A DNA stretch of 64,000 nucleotides from Kumtagia sp963839725 (GTDB lineage Bacteria > Pseudomonadota > Alphaproteobacteria > Rhizobiales > Rhizobiaceae): NCBI GenBank assembly GCA_963839725.1, contig CAWIWT010000035.1, forward strand, positions 1 to 64,000. The letters are read 5' to 3'. The notes beneath the pieces were generated by a model, which saw only the letters and a list, made by a program, of their open reading frames with translations, had not been told where the DNA came from and searched no databases. Position 1 is the first letter of the stretch; every line of letters begins with the position of its first letter. The position numbers and the translations under genes were made by a program. Shown here one piece after another: positions 1-8,789 of the stretch.

Positions 1-123
1 CATGAGTTCCGGTTCCGGAAATGGCGAGGTAGCGCCAGTTGCGGTATTGCGGAATTTCCGGTGTGGCCGATCAATTTCGGTTTCCGGCGACAGTATGGAC
101 ATTCGTCGTCGGGCCGGCGGGCC

Positions 124-1476
124 CTAGTCTGCTCCGTCTTGTTTTGCCCGCTCGATGAATTTCGCCGCGACTTGTTTGCCGAGCGCGGCGCCTGCCCGGT
201 TGTCCATTTCGTAGTGGATGCCGGCCCAGATGCGGGAATTGCCCGCCTCCTTGCCGACTGCGCGGATGAACTCCGCACGGCTGGGAAACAGATACGCCAG
301 GACCTCGCTTCGAGCCGTGGAGAGCGTGGAGTGGTTCGACGGATAGCTGGGATGAGGCGGCACCGCGAACAGTGGAGTGATGCTCGGATCAAGCATGTTG
401 GGCCGCAGGTACCAATAAGCGTACTTCCCATCGTTGCTTGCAATGAAGGCGTCGTAATAGACCGTTGCGACCATCGCGTAAGCGCGCGCGGCGCGCGGGG
501 CGTTCGAATCCGTCTTGTCCTCGAACATCCATTTGCTGGGATAGTCGTACCAGCTAGTCATTAAGCCGGCTGGACTTTGCCAGTAGAAAGCTTTGTAGTT
601 GTTGGGGAATTTTCGCTCGAACTGCCGAACTGCATCGACCTCGGCCTTCACGGCCGCAGACTTGCAGTCGGGCGGGGCTGGCGGCCTGAATTCATCGGGC
701 GCGGCCAGTAGGATTGGCTTCCAGTTTGGCAGGGTTGCATTGGCGGGCTTGTCTCCGACCCACATGCATGGCCCGGTCGGAACGGTGTCACTCCAGACCG
801 CGTCGGAGCCATCGGCTTTTGCCCGCGCAATCACCTGCTCTGCCACGCGTCGCCCCAATTCCAGGCCTGCGGAAGAGTTGCTCGGGAACTGGACACCGGC
901 AAGCTCACGCGACTGCGCCGCTTCTGCGGCCATCGCCTGAAACGACGACGCCTCGTCCGGAAAGAAATAGGAAAGAACCGCAGCGGCGGCTCCGGCGGTG
1001 GCTGCGTGTTCGGATGGGTAGGCCGGACTGCGAGGCGTAGGCAGTGCGGTCGGCAGTGTCGCATCCGCCTCGCTCGGGCGCGGCCGATTGTAGAAGTATT
1101 TCGACTCCCAGGCCGCGATGGTGGCGTCGTAGATCGCCATCGTCAGATAGGTGTAGACACGGTGCGCATTGGGGATCTGCTGGCCCGCGAGAAGGCGATT
1201 GTTGACCAGCTCGATCCATCGATAGCCGGGCGCACCGGCATCCCAGAACGTGATTTTGGCGGCGACCTGCGCGTCGTTGTTTGCGGCTAGCTCGCGAAGC
1301 TTCTCCAGTTCAGCTGCGGAAGTATCCGGTGGCGGCGGGACTCGCAAGTCCTTACCTGACGCGATCACCCACGTCTTCCACGCTCCAGCCTTTGGCTCTA
1401 TCGGATTCGATTGGGCGAAAGCGCAGTTCCCTGCCAAAAGGATTACCACGCAAGCCTTGCTTAGGACGCTGAGCAT
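124..1476 (-). CDS. Exported vanadium-haloperoxidase / PAP2-like acid phosphatase family protein
   Basis: Predicted periplasmic protein of about 451 residues. A longer frame opens at 1542, but the start at 1476 has a GGGAGG ribosome site and begins a clear signal peptide (MLSVLSKACVVILLAGNCAFAQ). The PAP2 active-site pattern occurs twice. The C-terminal copy is complete: an RP motif, SYPSNHS, then SRIWAGIHYEMD with the catalytic His and Asp. The N-terminal copy has NRPRP and YPSEHA, but its third motif (SRELAGVQFPSN) lacks the His. Family knowledge: such proteins hydrolyse phosphoesters or, with vanadate, oxidise halides; which applies here cannot be told. The two half-motif sets suggest an internal duplication with one site degenerated. 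It stands alone, transcribed away from the next gene. Confidence 0.85.
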   Translation of the reverse strand: MLSVLSKACVVILLAGNCAFAQSNPIEPKAGAWKTWVIASGKDLRVPPPPDTSAAELEKLRELAANNDAQVAAKITFWDAGAPGYRWIELVNNRLLAGQQIPNAHRVYTYLTMAIYDATIAAWESKYFYNRPRPSEADATLPTALPTPRSPAYPSEHAATAGAAAAVLSYFFPDEASSFQAMAAEAAQSRELAGVQFPSNSSAGLELGRRVAEQVIARAKADGSDAVWSDTVPTGPCMWVGDKPANATLPNWKPILLAAPDEFRPPAPPDCKSAAVKAEVDAVRQFERKFPNNYKAFYWQSPAGLMTSWYDYPSKWMFEDKTDSNAPRAARAYAMVATVYYDAFIASNDGKYAYWYLRPNMLDPSITPLFAVPPHPSYPSNHSTLSTARSEVLAYLFPSRAEFIRAVGKEAGNSRIWAGIHYEMDNRAGAALGKQVAAKFIERAKQDGAD

Positions 1477-1605
1477 ATTGGGCCTCCCATAGTTGATCCC
1501 TAGCCCAAAGCGGAAGTTTTTCTGTTTTGACGCCTGTTCCACTTTAATTTTAGCAAGCTCTAATTATACCGCGACGCGCTGCCTAGTAAAAGGATCAAGA
1601 AGAGA

Positions 1606-1808
1606 GGAGAGTTCGCCGGTCTTCCCGATTCGGCCGCACCGACTTCGCGGCAGGACAAGTCATTCCCAACACCGAGCGGCCATTCTCCGAAGTCGTCGTG
1701 AAGGTCGCATTCGGGCCAAACGCGTACAATGTGCCCGGTCCGCTGCAGGTCCGCATTAACCCTGAAACGGGCATCCAAATCTGCGCGTTTATGTGTACAC
1801 GCCCTTAG
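1606..1808 (+). pseudogene. Possible C-terminal coding remnant, unidentified
   Basis: One plus-strand frame reads as protein-like sequence (for example GRTDFAAGQVIPNTERPF, then PGPLQVRINPETG) up to a TAG at 1806-1808, with no start codon and no ribosome site. I do not recognise the family. It could be the tail of a lost gene; it could also be chance in a GC-rich stretch. Confidence 0.22.
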
Positions 1809-2533
1809 TTCCGGCTCCGCAGTTGGCCGATGCGTTCTACCTCAGCGTCCAGGAAGGTTGGATCAACCATACTGGAAAAGTCCACCTTCACCCGCAGGCT
1901 CCGGTCCGGACGATTGAGCTCCCGCCCCCCGTGCCAGAAGCTCCAGAGGTCGTGGATCAGATTGTCGATGGCGTCGCGGTTGAAGCGGTAGGCATGCATG
2001 GGCACGTAGTTCTCACCCGGGGCCATCATGTGCTCGATATGGCCATCGAATTCGCCCGGGTGAAGCTTCATCGCGCCGAAGTCCTCAAATCCGGCTGCCA
2101 GGAGCGCATGAATTGGGCCGAAGTTGCCGTCGACTACGTGAGCGACGTAGTCCTCCTCCATATCGTTGGTGCGAAGGACGGCATAGCGATGGATCAGCAT
2201 AAGTTTAATCATAAGGGCAACGACGCCGATGCCGCGAGCGGCGGGATGCACCATGAGAGCGCCTAGTTCCTCTTCCCGGCGATGCCCGTCGGCTTCCTTA
2301 TGGGTGTCCTGCAGCAGCCCAGCACCGATGACACGCTGATCTTCGCCGACCACAACGTCGTAGAGGCGTTGCGTGCGGGCCGCCTCTTCGAACGTTCGTG
2401 CCGAGCGGTCGAACAAGGTCCCCTCGTTGAGGGATTCAACGAAGGTGTAAGGTATGCGGTATTCTGACGCTGGCGTTTGCCGAAACGTCAGAATGTCGGA
2501 GTCGGTGAACAATGGGGGTCTGTGAAACGCCAT
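1805..2533 (-). CDS. GNAT-family N-acetyltransferase
   Basis: A 242-residue cytosolic acyltransferase-like protein. The start at 2533 is chosen because GGAGGT lies just upstream; a 13-codon longer frame lacks a ribosome site. The acetyl-CoA pyrophosphate-binding loop is visible as VHPAARGIGV (about residues 95-105), followed by a helix and a GF(E/D) turn (LLAAGFEDFGAMKL) typical of GNAT motif B. The approximately 100 residues after the core (from HPGEFDGHIEH on) are an extension I cannot assign. The substrate is unknown. It is a single gene, convergent with nothing intact. Confidence 0.75.
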   Translation of the reverse strand: MAFHRPPLFTDSDILTFRQTPASEYRIPYTFVESLNEGTLFDRSARTFEEAARTQRLYDVVVGEDQRVIGAGLLQDTHKEADGHRREEELGALMVHPAARGIGVVALMIKLMLIHRYAVLRTNDMEEDYVAHVVDGNFGPIHALLAAGFEDFGAMKLHPGEFDGHIEHMMAPGENYVPMHAYRFNRDAIDNLIHDLWSFWHGGRELNRPDRSLRVKVDFSSMVDPTFLDAEVERIGQLRSRN

Positions 2534-3076
2534 AGTCCGAGACCTCCGAATGATGAGAACCTGCAACGACAAGATCCAGCATCCAAAGACGATTGGTCAA
2601 GGCAGAGCGTAACACCCTCGGAGCTGACAAAGAGCATCCAGAACGGGCGGGCCGCTCCCCTTTCAGCGTCCGGTGCGCATGTGGCGATGAACGCCCCCCA
2701 TCAGTTAGACCGGCGGGGATTGGGCCGGGCAAAGGGCCAGGCTCGGCGTCGGGTTCAGGACCAGACTCCCGACCTGGTTATCCCGGTTTGCATGGCTGAT
2801 TAGCAGGCGTCCATCGCTTTGCCCCTTGCACTGGTCGGCGAGATCGGAATCTTTCTTCCTGCAACCGCCGCTTTGACGATGAGGCCGTCGATTTCGGTCA
2901 CGGATTTGCGGCAGGGCGTTTAGCCTCGCTTCGATCTTGCGTCACTCGTAATCTGTCTTACTGTCGCACGCGAGTTCGCGCATCGTCGCGAGCTGCACGC
3001 CTTGCGATGAAGCTGTTTTCGCCTGAACATCCTGCAGCGAGCTGGCGATGCAGGGTTTCCACTATGGAGCGTAACA
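2534..3076. other. Intergenic region, no gene recognised
   Basis: About 540 bases between two divergent genes. Short frames exist on both strands, but none has a ribosome site or protein-like composition. It must contain the promoters for the GNAT gene (leftward) and the oxidoreductase (rightward). I see no clear sigma-70 boxes or strong hairpin. Confidence 0.5.
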
Positions 3077-4207
3077 ATGACAACAGAACCATCGAACGGT
3101 TTGGAAATGCGTTCCCTGATCACTCGGGACGGTACTCTTCGCGTCAGTCTTGAACCCGTCGAAGCAGGAGAGCCTGGCGAGGGCGAACTGATCGTCAGGC
3201 TAGAAGCTGCTCCAATCAATCCTTCCGATATCGGCCTATTGCTAGGGCCTGCCGACATCTCCTCCTTCCGGGCCGAAGGTACACTCGATCTGCCTGTACT
3301 CACCGCGCACGTGCCACAAGAGCGTCTGCCGGCAGCTTCCACGCGCCTTGGTCAGTCTCTTCCCGTAGGCAATGAAGCAGCTGGGACAGTAGTCCGCGCA
3401 GGTCCCGATCAACGGCATCTGCTCGGACGAAAGGTGGGGATGGTGGGCGGTGGGATGTATACCCAATACCGCCGGATCCCGGTGCGAGACTGCATCGTCC
3501 TGCCCAACGATGCGACGGCACCAGAAGGCGCCTCTCTGTTCGTTAATCCGCTGACCGCGCTTGGCTTCGTCGAAACAATGCGTGCGGAGGGCCACAAGGC
3601 CATCGTCCACACGGCTGCGGCCTCAAACCTCGGACAGATGCTCGTTCGGGTCTGCCAGTCAGACGGGATACCGCTCGTGAACATCGTTCGGAGCGCAGAG
3701 CAGGAGAACTTGCTGCGGCAGCTTGGTGCCACCTACGTCGTCAAAAGCAGCGATCCCGACTTTCTGTCGGATCTTGAGGAGGCAATCGCTGCAACAGGCG
3801 CGACGATCGGCTTCGACGCAATCGGTGGCGGCAAACTGGCCGGCCAGATCCTCATGGCGATGGAGAAGGTCGCAAGCCGAAATCTTGACGGCTACAACCG
3901 CTACGGATCGAACACCTTCAAGCAGGTCTACATCTATGGCGCCCTGGATCCAGGGCCCACCGTCTTCAACCGCACCTTCGGCTTCTCATGGAGCGTAGGC
4001 GGATGGCTGGTCTTTCCGTTCCTGCAGAAGGCTGGGGCAGAGACGGTTCAACGCCTACGAGCTCGTGTTGCTGACGAGTTCAGGACGACTTTCACAAGTG
4101 GCTACACGGACACTATAAGCCTTAAAGACGCTCTGAGGCCGGAGATCGTGGGCGCATTTGAACGCAAGGGCACCGGTATGAAGTTTTTGATAAATCCGAG
4201 TTTATGA
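3077..4207 (+). CDS. MDR-superfamily zinc-independent alcohol dehydrogenase / quinone reductase-like protein
   Basis: A 376-residue member of the medium-chain dehydrogenase/reductase superfamily, preceded by GGAG. The N-terminal GroES-like part has APINPSDIGLLLG and PVGNEAAGTVV. The nucleotide-binding part has NPLTALGFVETMR and HTAAASNLGQMLVRVCQ, close to the usual NAD(P)H loop. The catalytic-zinc GHE and the structural-zinc cysteines are absent, so it should be a zinc-independent quinone/enone reductase type. An insertion at about residues 60-90 (DISSFRAEGTLDLPVLTAHV) marks a subgroup rather than classic QorA. The physiological substrate is not deducible. It is monocistronic. Confidence 0.85.
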   Translation: MTTEPSNGLEMRSLITRDGTLRVSLEPVEAGEPGEGELIVRLEAAPINPSDIGLLLGPADISSFRAEGTLDLPVLTAHVPQERLPAASTRLGQSLPVGNEAAGTVVRAGPDQRHLLGRKVGMVGGGMYTQYRRIPVRDCIVLPNDATAPEGASLFVNPLTALGFVETMRAEGHKAIVHTAAASNLGQMLVRVCQSDGIPLVNIVRSAEQENLLRQLGATYVVKSSDPDFLSDLEEAIAATGATIGFDAIGGGKLAGQILMAMEKVASRNLDGYNRYGSNTFKQVYIYGALDPGPTVFNRTFGFSWSVGGWLVFPFLQKAGAETVQRLRARVADEFRTTFTSGYTDTISLKDALRPEIVGAFERKGTGMKFLINPSL

Positions 4208-4584
4208 TCGCGCCTGACCTCAGTCCGCTCTGAACTGAGAGCGCTGCTTGCGCCCGCCTGCAACTACCCGTGTCCAAACTACTCTGTACTGACTAAGGGG
4301 GCAGATAGGACGCATCTGGAATTGACAGACAAAGGTCTCAAGGCATTCGCCCAATGGCCAACACTTTGCGGGAATAACAGAAGGCAACGATGGATTTCAA
4401 TGACAGGCGTCTTTGGCAATGCATCGCAGCCCTGCTAGGGCTCCGAGGTCCTGATTTCAGTTTCTCCAGAGGACTGCGCCGCCGCAAGCCACTTGCCATC
4501 GAACGTCAAATCGCGGCGACACGAACCGCGTAAATTTAATGCAGTCAGGACAAGAACCACCGCCAGTGCGTTGGAAGGCGCGCC
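4208..4584. other. Intergenic region with a possible HTH-gene scrap
   Basis: Nearly 380 bases without a complete gene. Around 4300-4370 the plus strand reads THLELTDKGLKAFAQW, which resembles the wing/helix end of MarR/PadR-type regulators (LTxKG). There are no start codon or flanking domains, so it is at most a remnant. Nothing else was recognised. Confidence 0.3.
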
Positions 4585-4950
4585 ATGAGCTTGTTCGAAC
4601 CTGACAGCTTTGAAAGCTTCACTACTTCGCTTCCCGGCGTCTCCCTCGTCGACCAGTGGGGATCCCGGGTGGCAAAAGTAGGCGGCAAGGTATTCACGCT
4701 CCTTAGGCTGACATCCCCGGATCTCCACAGCATCGTGTTCAAGTGTCCAGTGGAAAGTTTCGTCGTGCTATCCGGCATCGAGGGTGTTAAGCAGGCGCCC
4801 TACTTCGCCAAGGGGCAATGGGTGTGCGTGCCGAGGGAGGTTGATCTCAGCAATACCGAACTCCAAGCCTATTTGCGTCGATCCTACCTGCTTGTGGCAG
4901 GGGGCCTCACGAAGAAATTTCGTCAGGAATTGGGTATCCCCCTCGAATGA
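4585..4950 (+). CDS. MmcQ/YjbR-family protein
   Basis: A 121-residue small cytosolic protein. The fold-defining stretch is visible: VAKVGGKVFTLLRL, then IVFKCPVESFVVLSG, APYFAKGQWVCV and a C-terminal helix ELQAYLRRSYLLVAGGLTKK, which matches MmcQ/YjbR proteins (CyaY-like fold, often annotated as DNA-binding with little direct evidence). The length is normal for the family. Its 3' end overlaps by 28 bases the tail of the convergent LprI-like pseudogene, which is unremarkable if that gene's true end is earlier. Confidence 0.8.
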   Translation: MSLFEPDSFESFTTSLPGVSLVDQWGSRVAKVGGKVFTLLRLTSPDLHSIVFKCPVESFVVLSGIEGVKQAPYFAKGQWVCVPREVDLSNTELQAYLRRSYLLVAGGLTKKFRQELGIPLE

Positions 4951-5498
4951 ACGTGTCCGACGGCATCGGCCACAAAGGCTGCTCTGGGTCGCTTTGGCGG
5001 CGTCCACTTTGCGTCACGCGGCAACCGACCGGCCGAACTCTTCGCCATAAAACTGCCTATTGCTGCAAGTAGCGCGCCTCCGAGGTCGTTGGTGCGGGCA
5101 ATGGTGTATTCGAACTGGCAGTTCAGAACTGCGAGACTCCCCGCGGTACCTCCCCAATACTCGAAACTGCGAGCGCCTTTGCAGTCCATGTCTTTGAATG
5201 TATTCCACGCCTTCTGGGCGGCGATCAGGTCGTTCTTCCACTCGTCGACCTGGACAGCAGTGAGACCGCTAGGGGCACTGTCCTGGCCGATAGTGGCGAG
5301 CGCCTTTTTTCCATACTGCGTTGAGGTCCGCGTCGGCCTTCTGGAAGGCCTTTGCGGCGCAGTCGTAGACTCCTGCATCCGACGAGGCGTCACAGTTTTT
5401 TGGCAGGGCGCTTTCGAGGGAATCCGACGGGATTTTCCAGTCCGTGGCATAAGCGATAGAAGGTAGCGTAGGAAAAACAGGACGATGAGTGTCCGCAT
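4923..5498 (-). pseudogene. LprI-family (lysozyme-inhibitor-like) exported protein, two single-base frameshifts
   Basis: Joining three frame segments gives a normal secreted LprI-type protein. A signal peptide starts MRTLIVLF at 5498; its end (PTLPSIAYA) lies in the next frame, with CDASSDAGVYDCAAKAFQKA. The body (KKALATIGQDSAPSGL, DEWKNDLIAAQKAWNTFKD, C-x-GGTAGS, C) is back in the first frame. The breaks fall in a T5 run on the coding strand (plus 5473-5477, one base short) and an A6 run (plus 5305-5310, one base long). Paired Cys, the W-x4-L-x2-AQ-x-AW motif and GG-T-x-S are family hallmarks. Two compensating homopolymer errors suggest sequencing indels rather than decay. The approximately 50 residues after NDLGGALL look unrelated. 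Confidence 0.7.
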
Positions 5499-5537
5499 TA
5501 TTCTGGCTCCGGTGGATCACCTCTCCAATCTATCTCA

Positions 5538-5555
5538 CCACGGTCGAAGCCGTGG
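5538..5555 (-). terminator. Small hairpin after the NDUFA9-like gene
   Basis: CCACGG and CCGTGG form 6-bp arms around a 6-base loop, just past the stop of the minus-strand reductase gene. There is no T-tract, so termination strength is doubtful. Confidence 0.3.
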
Positions 5556-5587
5556 AACCAGAGGGCCATAATGAAGACGCTCCTTGA

Positions 5588-6514
5588 TCAGTGACCACGT
5601 AACCGTAACATCTCCTGGAGTATCTCTTCGACCGAGCGCTGCGAAATTCCAAGGTCCCCAAATCCAGGCATCTCCGGCGACGAGACGTTGTCGACCTGCA
5701 TCAGTTCCACTTGATTGCGAGTGACGGGCGGATTCTGAAGCATTTCGGAGGCCCATGCCAGTGCGTGCCAAGCGCCGAATGGCAATGGAATTAATATGGG
5801 CCTAAGACCGGCTTGGTGCGCTACGGCTCTGAGAAGTTCCTTGTAAGAGTAGACACGAGGACCGTCGCACTCATATGTAATCGCATGCCTTTCCGTCCCC
5901 TGCAGCAGTGTTGCGATCGCCTCCGCCACATCGTTCACGTAGGCCGGCTGCAATCTCGTCAGGCCGCGGCCGAACATCGGATAGATTGGAAGCCGGCGGA
6001 GAAGTTTGAGAATGGTGGTGAGAAACGCGTCATCGGGTCCGAACATCACCGCCGGGCGGATGAGCGTGACGTCGGGAAACGCGGCGCGGACCGCCAGTTC
6101 GCCTTCGCCACGCTTGCGGATATAGAGTGATGGCGAGGCAGCATCGGAGCCGATTCCTGAAACGTGGACGAGCCGTTCGACGCCGGCGCGATGTGCTTGA
6201 GTTGCGACCCGCTGGGCCAACTCGACATGCACGGAATGAAAGGTCTCCCGTCCGTGTTCGCCATAAAGACTGACCGCATTTACCACACCGTAAGCGCCAG
6301 CAGGTGCATCGGCGACCGACCGCGCATCGTGAATGTTGGCGTCGACTGACTGTAGTTGCGGATCATCAGAACCAAACAACTTCTCGCCCCGTCCCGGATG
6401 TCTTGATGCAATCCGGACGGAGAACTCGCCGTTGCGGAGATCCCGAACAACGCGGCGGCCGAGAAATCCGGTTCCGCCGAACACAGTGACGACGCGATAG
6501 TTCATGGCCGCCAT
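5588..6514 (-). CDS. NAD(P)-dependent epimerase/reductase, complex I NDUFA9-like
   Basis: A 308-residue atypical short-chain dehydrogenase with an N-terminal Rossmann dinucleotide loop (VFGGTGFLGRRVVRDL). It continues with VNAVSLYGEHG, a VHVSGIGSDAASPSLYIRKRGEGE block (YxxxK replaced by YIRKRGEGE, as in NDUFA9/YfcH-like proteins) and TLIRPAVMFGPDDAFL. These proteins bind NAD(P)H and often lack classical SDR catalysis; some act with complex I or coenzyme Q synthesis. A second start at 6505 (MNYRVV) is equally possible. It is not in an evident operon: the downstream gene is 90 bases away and the upstream pseudogene is on the same strand. Confidence 0.8.
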   Translation of the reverse strand: MAAMNYRVVTVFGGTGFLGRRVVRDLRNGEFSVRIASRHPGRGEKLFGSDDPQLQSVDANIHDARSVADAPAGAYGVVNAVSLYGEHGRETFHSVHVELAQRVATQAHRAGVERLVHVSGIGSDAASPSLYIRKRGEGELAVRAAFPDVTLIRPAVMFGPDDAFLTTILKLLRRLPIYPMFGRGLTRLQPAYVNDVAEAIATLLQGTERHAITYECDGPRVYSYKELLRAVAHQAGLRPILIPLPFGAWHALAWASEMLQNPPVTRNQVELMQVDNVSSPEMPGFGDLGISQRSVEEILQEMLRLRGH

Positions 6515-6570
6515 CGCTTTGGCTCGTTGCCGGCCGGTTCAGGTCACGTGGACGGCACGCCTACTGGCCA

Positions 6571-6903
6571 CTAATCTATCACCTCGGTTACCTTGTACAG
6601 ATTGGGATCGATCTCGTCCGTCACCTGATCCAAGTGCCCCACTCCTTGCGGAAATCCGGCGCTTGATGAGCCGACCGCAAGAGGTCGCGAATTTGCCATT
6701 GGACGTAGTTGACGATGCGCCGCCCATCGAGGCTGCGATGCAGGCTGATTGAGATGAACCCAGGCTGACGCGCCATAAAGCGCGCGCGCTCGGTCACGAT
6801 GGACAATGCCTCGACCTGCTTGAGCGCGGCGGGCTTTGGCGTTCTTGTCGATTCCGCTACCAGGGCGCCATTGGCGCAAGAAGTATAACGCGACGCAGTC
6901 TGT
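6571..6903 (-). pseudogene. Antibiotic-biosynthesis monooxygenase (ABM) domain protein, frame-disrupted
   Basis: The centre reads as an ABM-fold heme-degrading/quinol monooxygenase domain: RQPGFISISLHRSLDGRRI, then VNYVQWQIRDLL. The expected first strand (ALYFLRQWRPGSGIDK) and the last strand (HLDQVTDEIDPNLYKVTEV) are each in another frame. The breaks match single bases: one extra base at an A-run (plus 6835-6837, TTT) and one missing at a G-run (plus 6637-6640, CCCC). Rejoined, it makes one ordinary domain of about 105 residues. A GGAGGA ribosome-like site is near 6905-6915, but no clean ATG follows, so the start is unknown. Confidence 0.6.
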
Positions 6904-7010
6904 AGGCTCCTCCGCACTCCAAACGCACGCTGAGGCGAATATGCGTGGCGGCAAGAGCACGGGACCGATCACGCCCGAGGGCCTGGAGCGGTGGCGCTGC
7001 TTGGGTTTCG

Positions 7011-7226
7011 CTACGCTTTGTCCTCATACTTGAAAGATACGCTGACCTTGGCACGGTAGGCCTCGACCTTCCCGTCCTTGATCTGGAGATCGAGTTTCAC
7101 TACCTCGGCGATGCGCAAGTCACGCAAGCTACTCGAGGCGCGTTCCACGGCGGCACGTGCGGCGTCGTCCCAGGATTTGGTGCTCGTGCCGACCAGTTCG
7201 ATAATCTTGTAGACGCTGTTGGACAT
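7011..7226 (-). CDS. Dodecin-family flavin-binding protein
   Basis: A 71-residue protein with the complete dodecin pattern: MSNSVYKIIELVGTSTKSWD (strand, turn, start of helix), DAARAAVERASSSLRDLR (helix) and two final strands VVKLDLQIKDGKVEAYRAKV / VSFKYE. Dodecins assemble as hollow dodecamers that store or scavenge riboflavin/FMN or CoA. The Trp at the flavin-stacking place is present (KSWDDA). It has a good ribosome site (GGAGG) and is a single gene. Confidence 0.93.
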   Translation of the reverse strand: MSNSVYKIIELVGTSTKSWDDAARAAVERASSSLRDLRIAEVVKLDLQIKDGKVEAYRAKVSVSFKYEDKA

Positions 7227-7449
7227 CGATTCCTCCCGATTTGATCCGTTTGACAGACTGGACTTGCCGCAGCCCGTTATAGCTGGTCTTTGAATGCGCT
7301 GTTAGCGCGTCGTCACGTCCGAGCGTCTTTTCCAAAACCGCCCTTTTGACGTTCGAAATCTATGTCGCGGCGCACTTTACAGGTAGGCGCCGGTCGGTTA
7401 AGCGGCCATCCGAAATGCTCGCCTTAGTTCCAGGCAAAATCAGAGGAGA

Positions 7450-8514
7450 ATGGTGATGGAGTACAGGCTGCTCGGGCGGTCCGGCCTCAAAATTTCGACG
7501 ATCACCCTTGGCACCATGACAATGGGCGGCAAGGGCGCATTCTCCAAGGTCGGCAATGTCGGTCTCGAGGAGGCGCGGCGCCAGATCGATCTCTGCATCG
7601 ACGCCGGCGTGAACCTCATCGATACGGCCGATGTCTATTCCGCCGGTACGTGCGAGGAGATTGTTGGGGAGGCGCTGGCGGGAAGCCGCAAGGGCGGCGT
7701 TCTCCTTGCCACCAAGGCGCGCTTTCCAATGGGGGAAGGACCCAACGACCGGGGTCTGTCGCGCCACTATCTCATCCGGGCTTGCGAGGCTAGCCTGACG
7801 CGGCTGCGCACCGACGTCATCGATCTCTATCAGGTCCACCAATGGGACGGCCAGACCCCGCTCGAGGAAACACTCGAAGCGCTCGACACCCTGGTTCGCC
7901 AGGGCAAGGTTCGGTATGTCGGCTGTTCCAACTATTCGGGCTGGCACGTCATGAAGGCGCTCGGGATCAGCGCTGCTGACCGCCGCCAGCGCTTCGTCAG
8001 CCAGCAGTTCCACTACACCCTCGAAGCGCGCGAGGCCGAGTATGAGCTTGTGCCGATCGCGATCGATCAGCAGCTCGGCATCCTGGTATGGAGTCCGCTG
8101 GCGGGGGGTCTGCTATCCGGAAAACATCGCCGCGACAAGGCGACGCCCGAAGGCTCGCGCCAGCTTGCAGGATGGAAGGAGCCGCCGATCCGCGACGAGG
8201 AACGGCTTTGGCGCATCGTTGATACGCTCGTCGAAATCGCCGAGGGACGCGGCGTTTCGGCAGCGCAGGTGGCACTGGCCTGGCTGATCGGACGGCCCGG
8301 GGTGACGTCGGTGATCATCGGCGGCCGTACCGAAGCTCAGCTAAGGGACAATCTTGGCGCTGCAGGACTGACACTCGCGCAGGACGAGCGGGCCAGGCTC
8401 GACGCCGCCAGCGCACCCCCGCTTTTGTATCCCTATTGGCACCAGCTTTGGACGGCCAGTGATCGTCTAAGCGATGCCGACCTTTCGCTCCTTGGTCCCC
8501 ATACAAAGACCTGA
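7450..8514 (+). CDS. Aldo/keto reductase
   Basis: A 354-residue NADPH-dependent AKR of the YajO/Gfo6-like TIM-barrel type. The tetrad is visible: Asp and Tyr in IDTADVYSAG, Lys in LLATKARF and His in LYQVHQWDGQTPLEETL. The cofactor end has WSPLAGGLLSGK and SVIIGGRTEAQLRDNL. AGAGGAG precedes the first ATG; a second ATG two codons on (7456) is also usable. It likely reduces small aldehydes or sugars; the substrate is not deducible. It is monocistronic, with the glycoside-importer genes converging on it. Confidence 0.9.
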   Translation: MVMEYRLLGRSGLKISTITLGTMTMGGKGAFSKVGNVGLEEARRQIDLCIDAGVNLIDTADVYSAGTCEEIVGEALAGSRKGGVLLATKARFPMGEGPNDRGLSRHYLIRACEASLTRLRTDVIDLYQVHQWDGQTPLEETLEALDTLVRQGKVRYVGCSNYSGWHVMKALGISAADRRQRFVSQQFHYTLEAREAEYELVPIAIDQQLGILVWSPLAGGLLSGKHRRDKATPEGSRQLAGWKEPPIRDEERLWRIVDTLVEIAEGRGVSAAQVALAWLIGRPGVTSVIIGGRTEAQLRDNLGAAGLTLAQDERARLDAASAPPLLYPYWHQLWTASDRLSDADLSLLGPHTKT

Positions 8515-8789
8515 TAGGACGCGGCCAGGCGCGAGCCCTTCACGGGAGCGCGAGGCGCCTTCAGACGCCTACGCCTTGCCGATCAAGGAGATGGGACCGC
8601 GTCCGGCCTGAGGAACTGGTCATGACTCCTCCATTCAGGTCATTAACAGAGCCGCTGCCCGGCGCAAAGCAAATACATACAGCCGTTTGGCGAAGGTCTG
8701 CTTGTGATGCACCCAGGAGGTAGCTGGACGCATATCAAATGAGTACCGTGTCGGAAGAGCCTTTGACCCGCGTTTATTCGGTCCGGATC

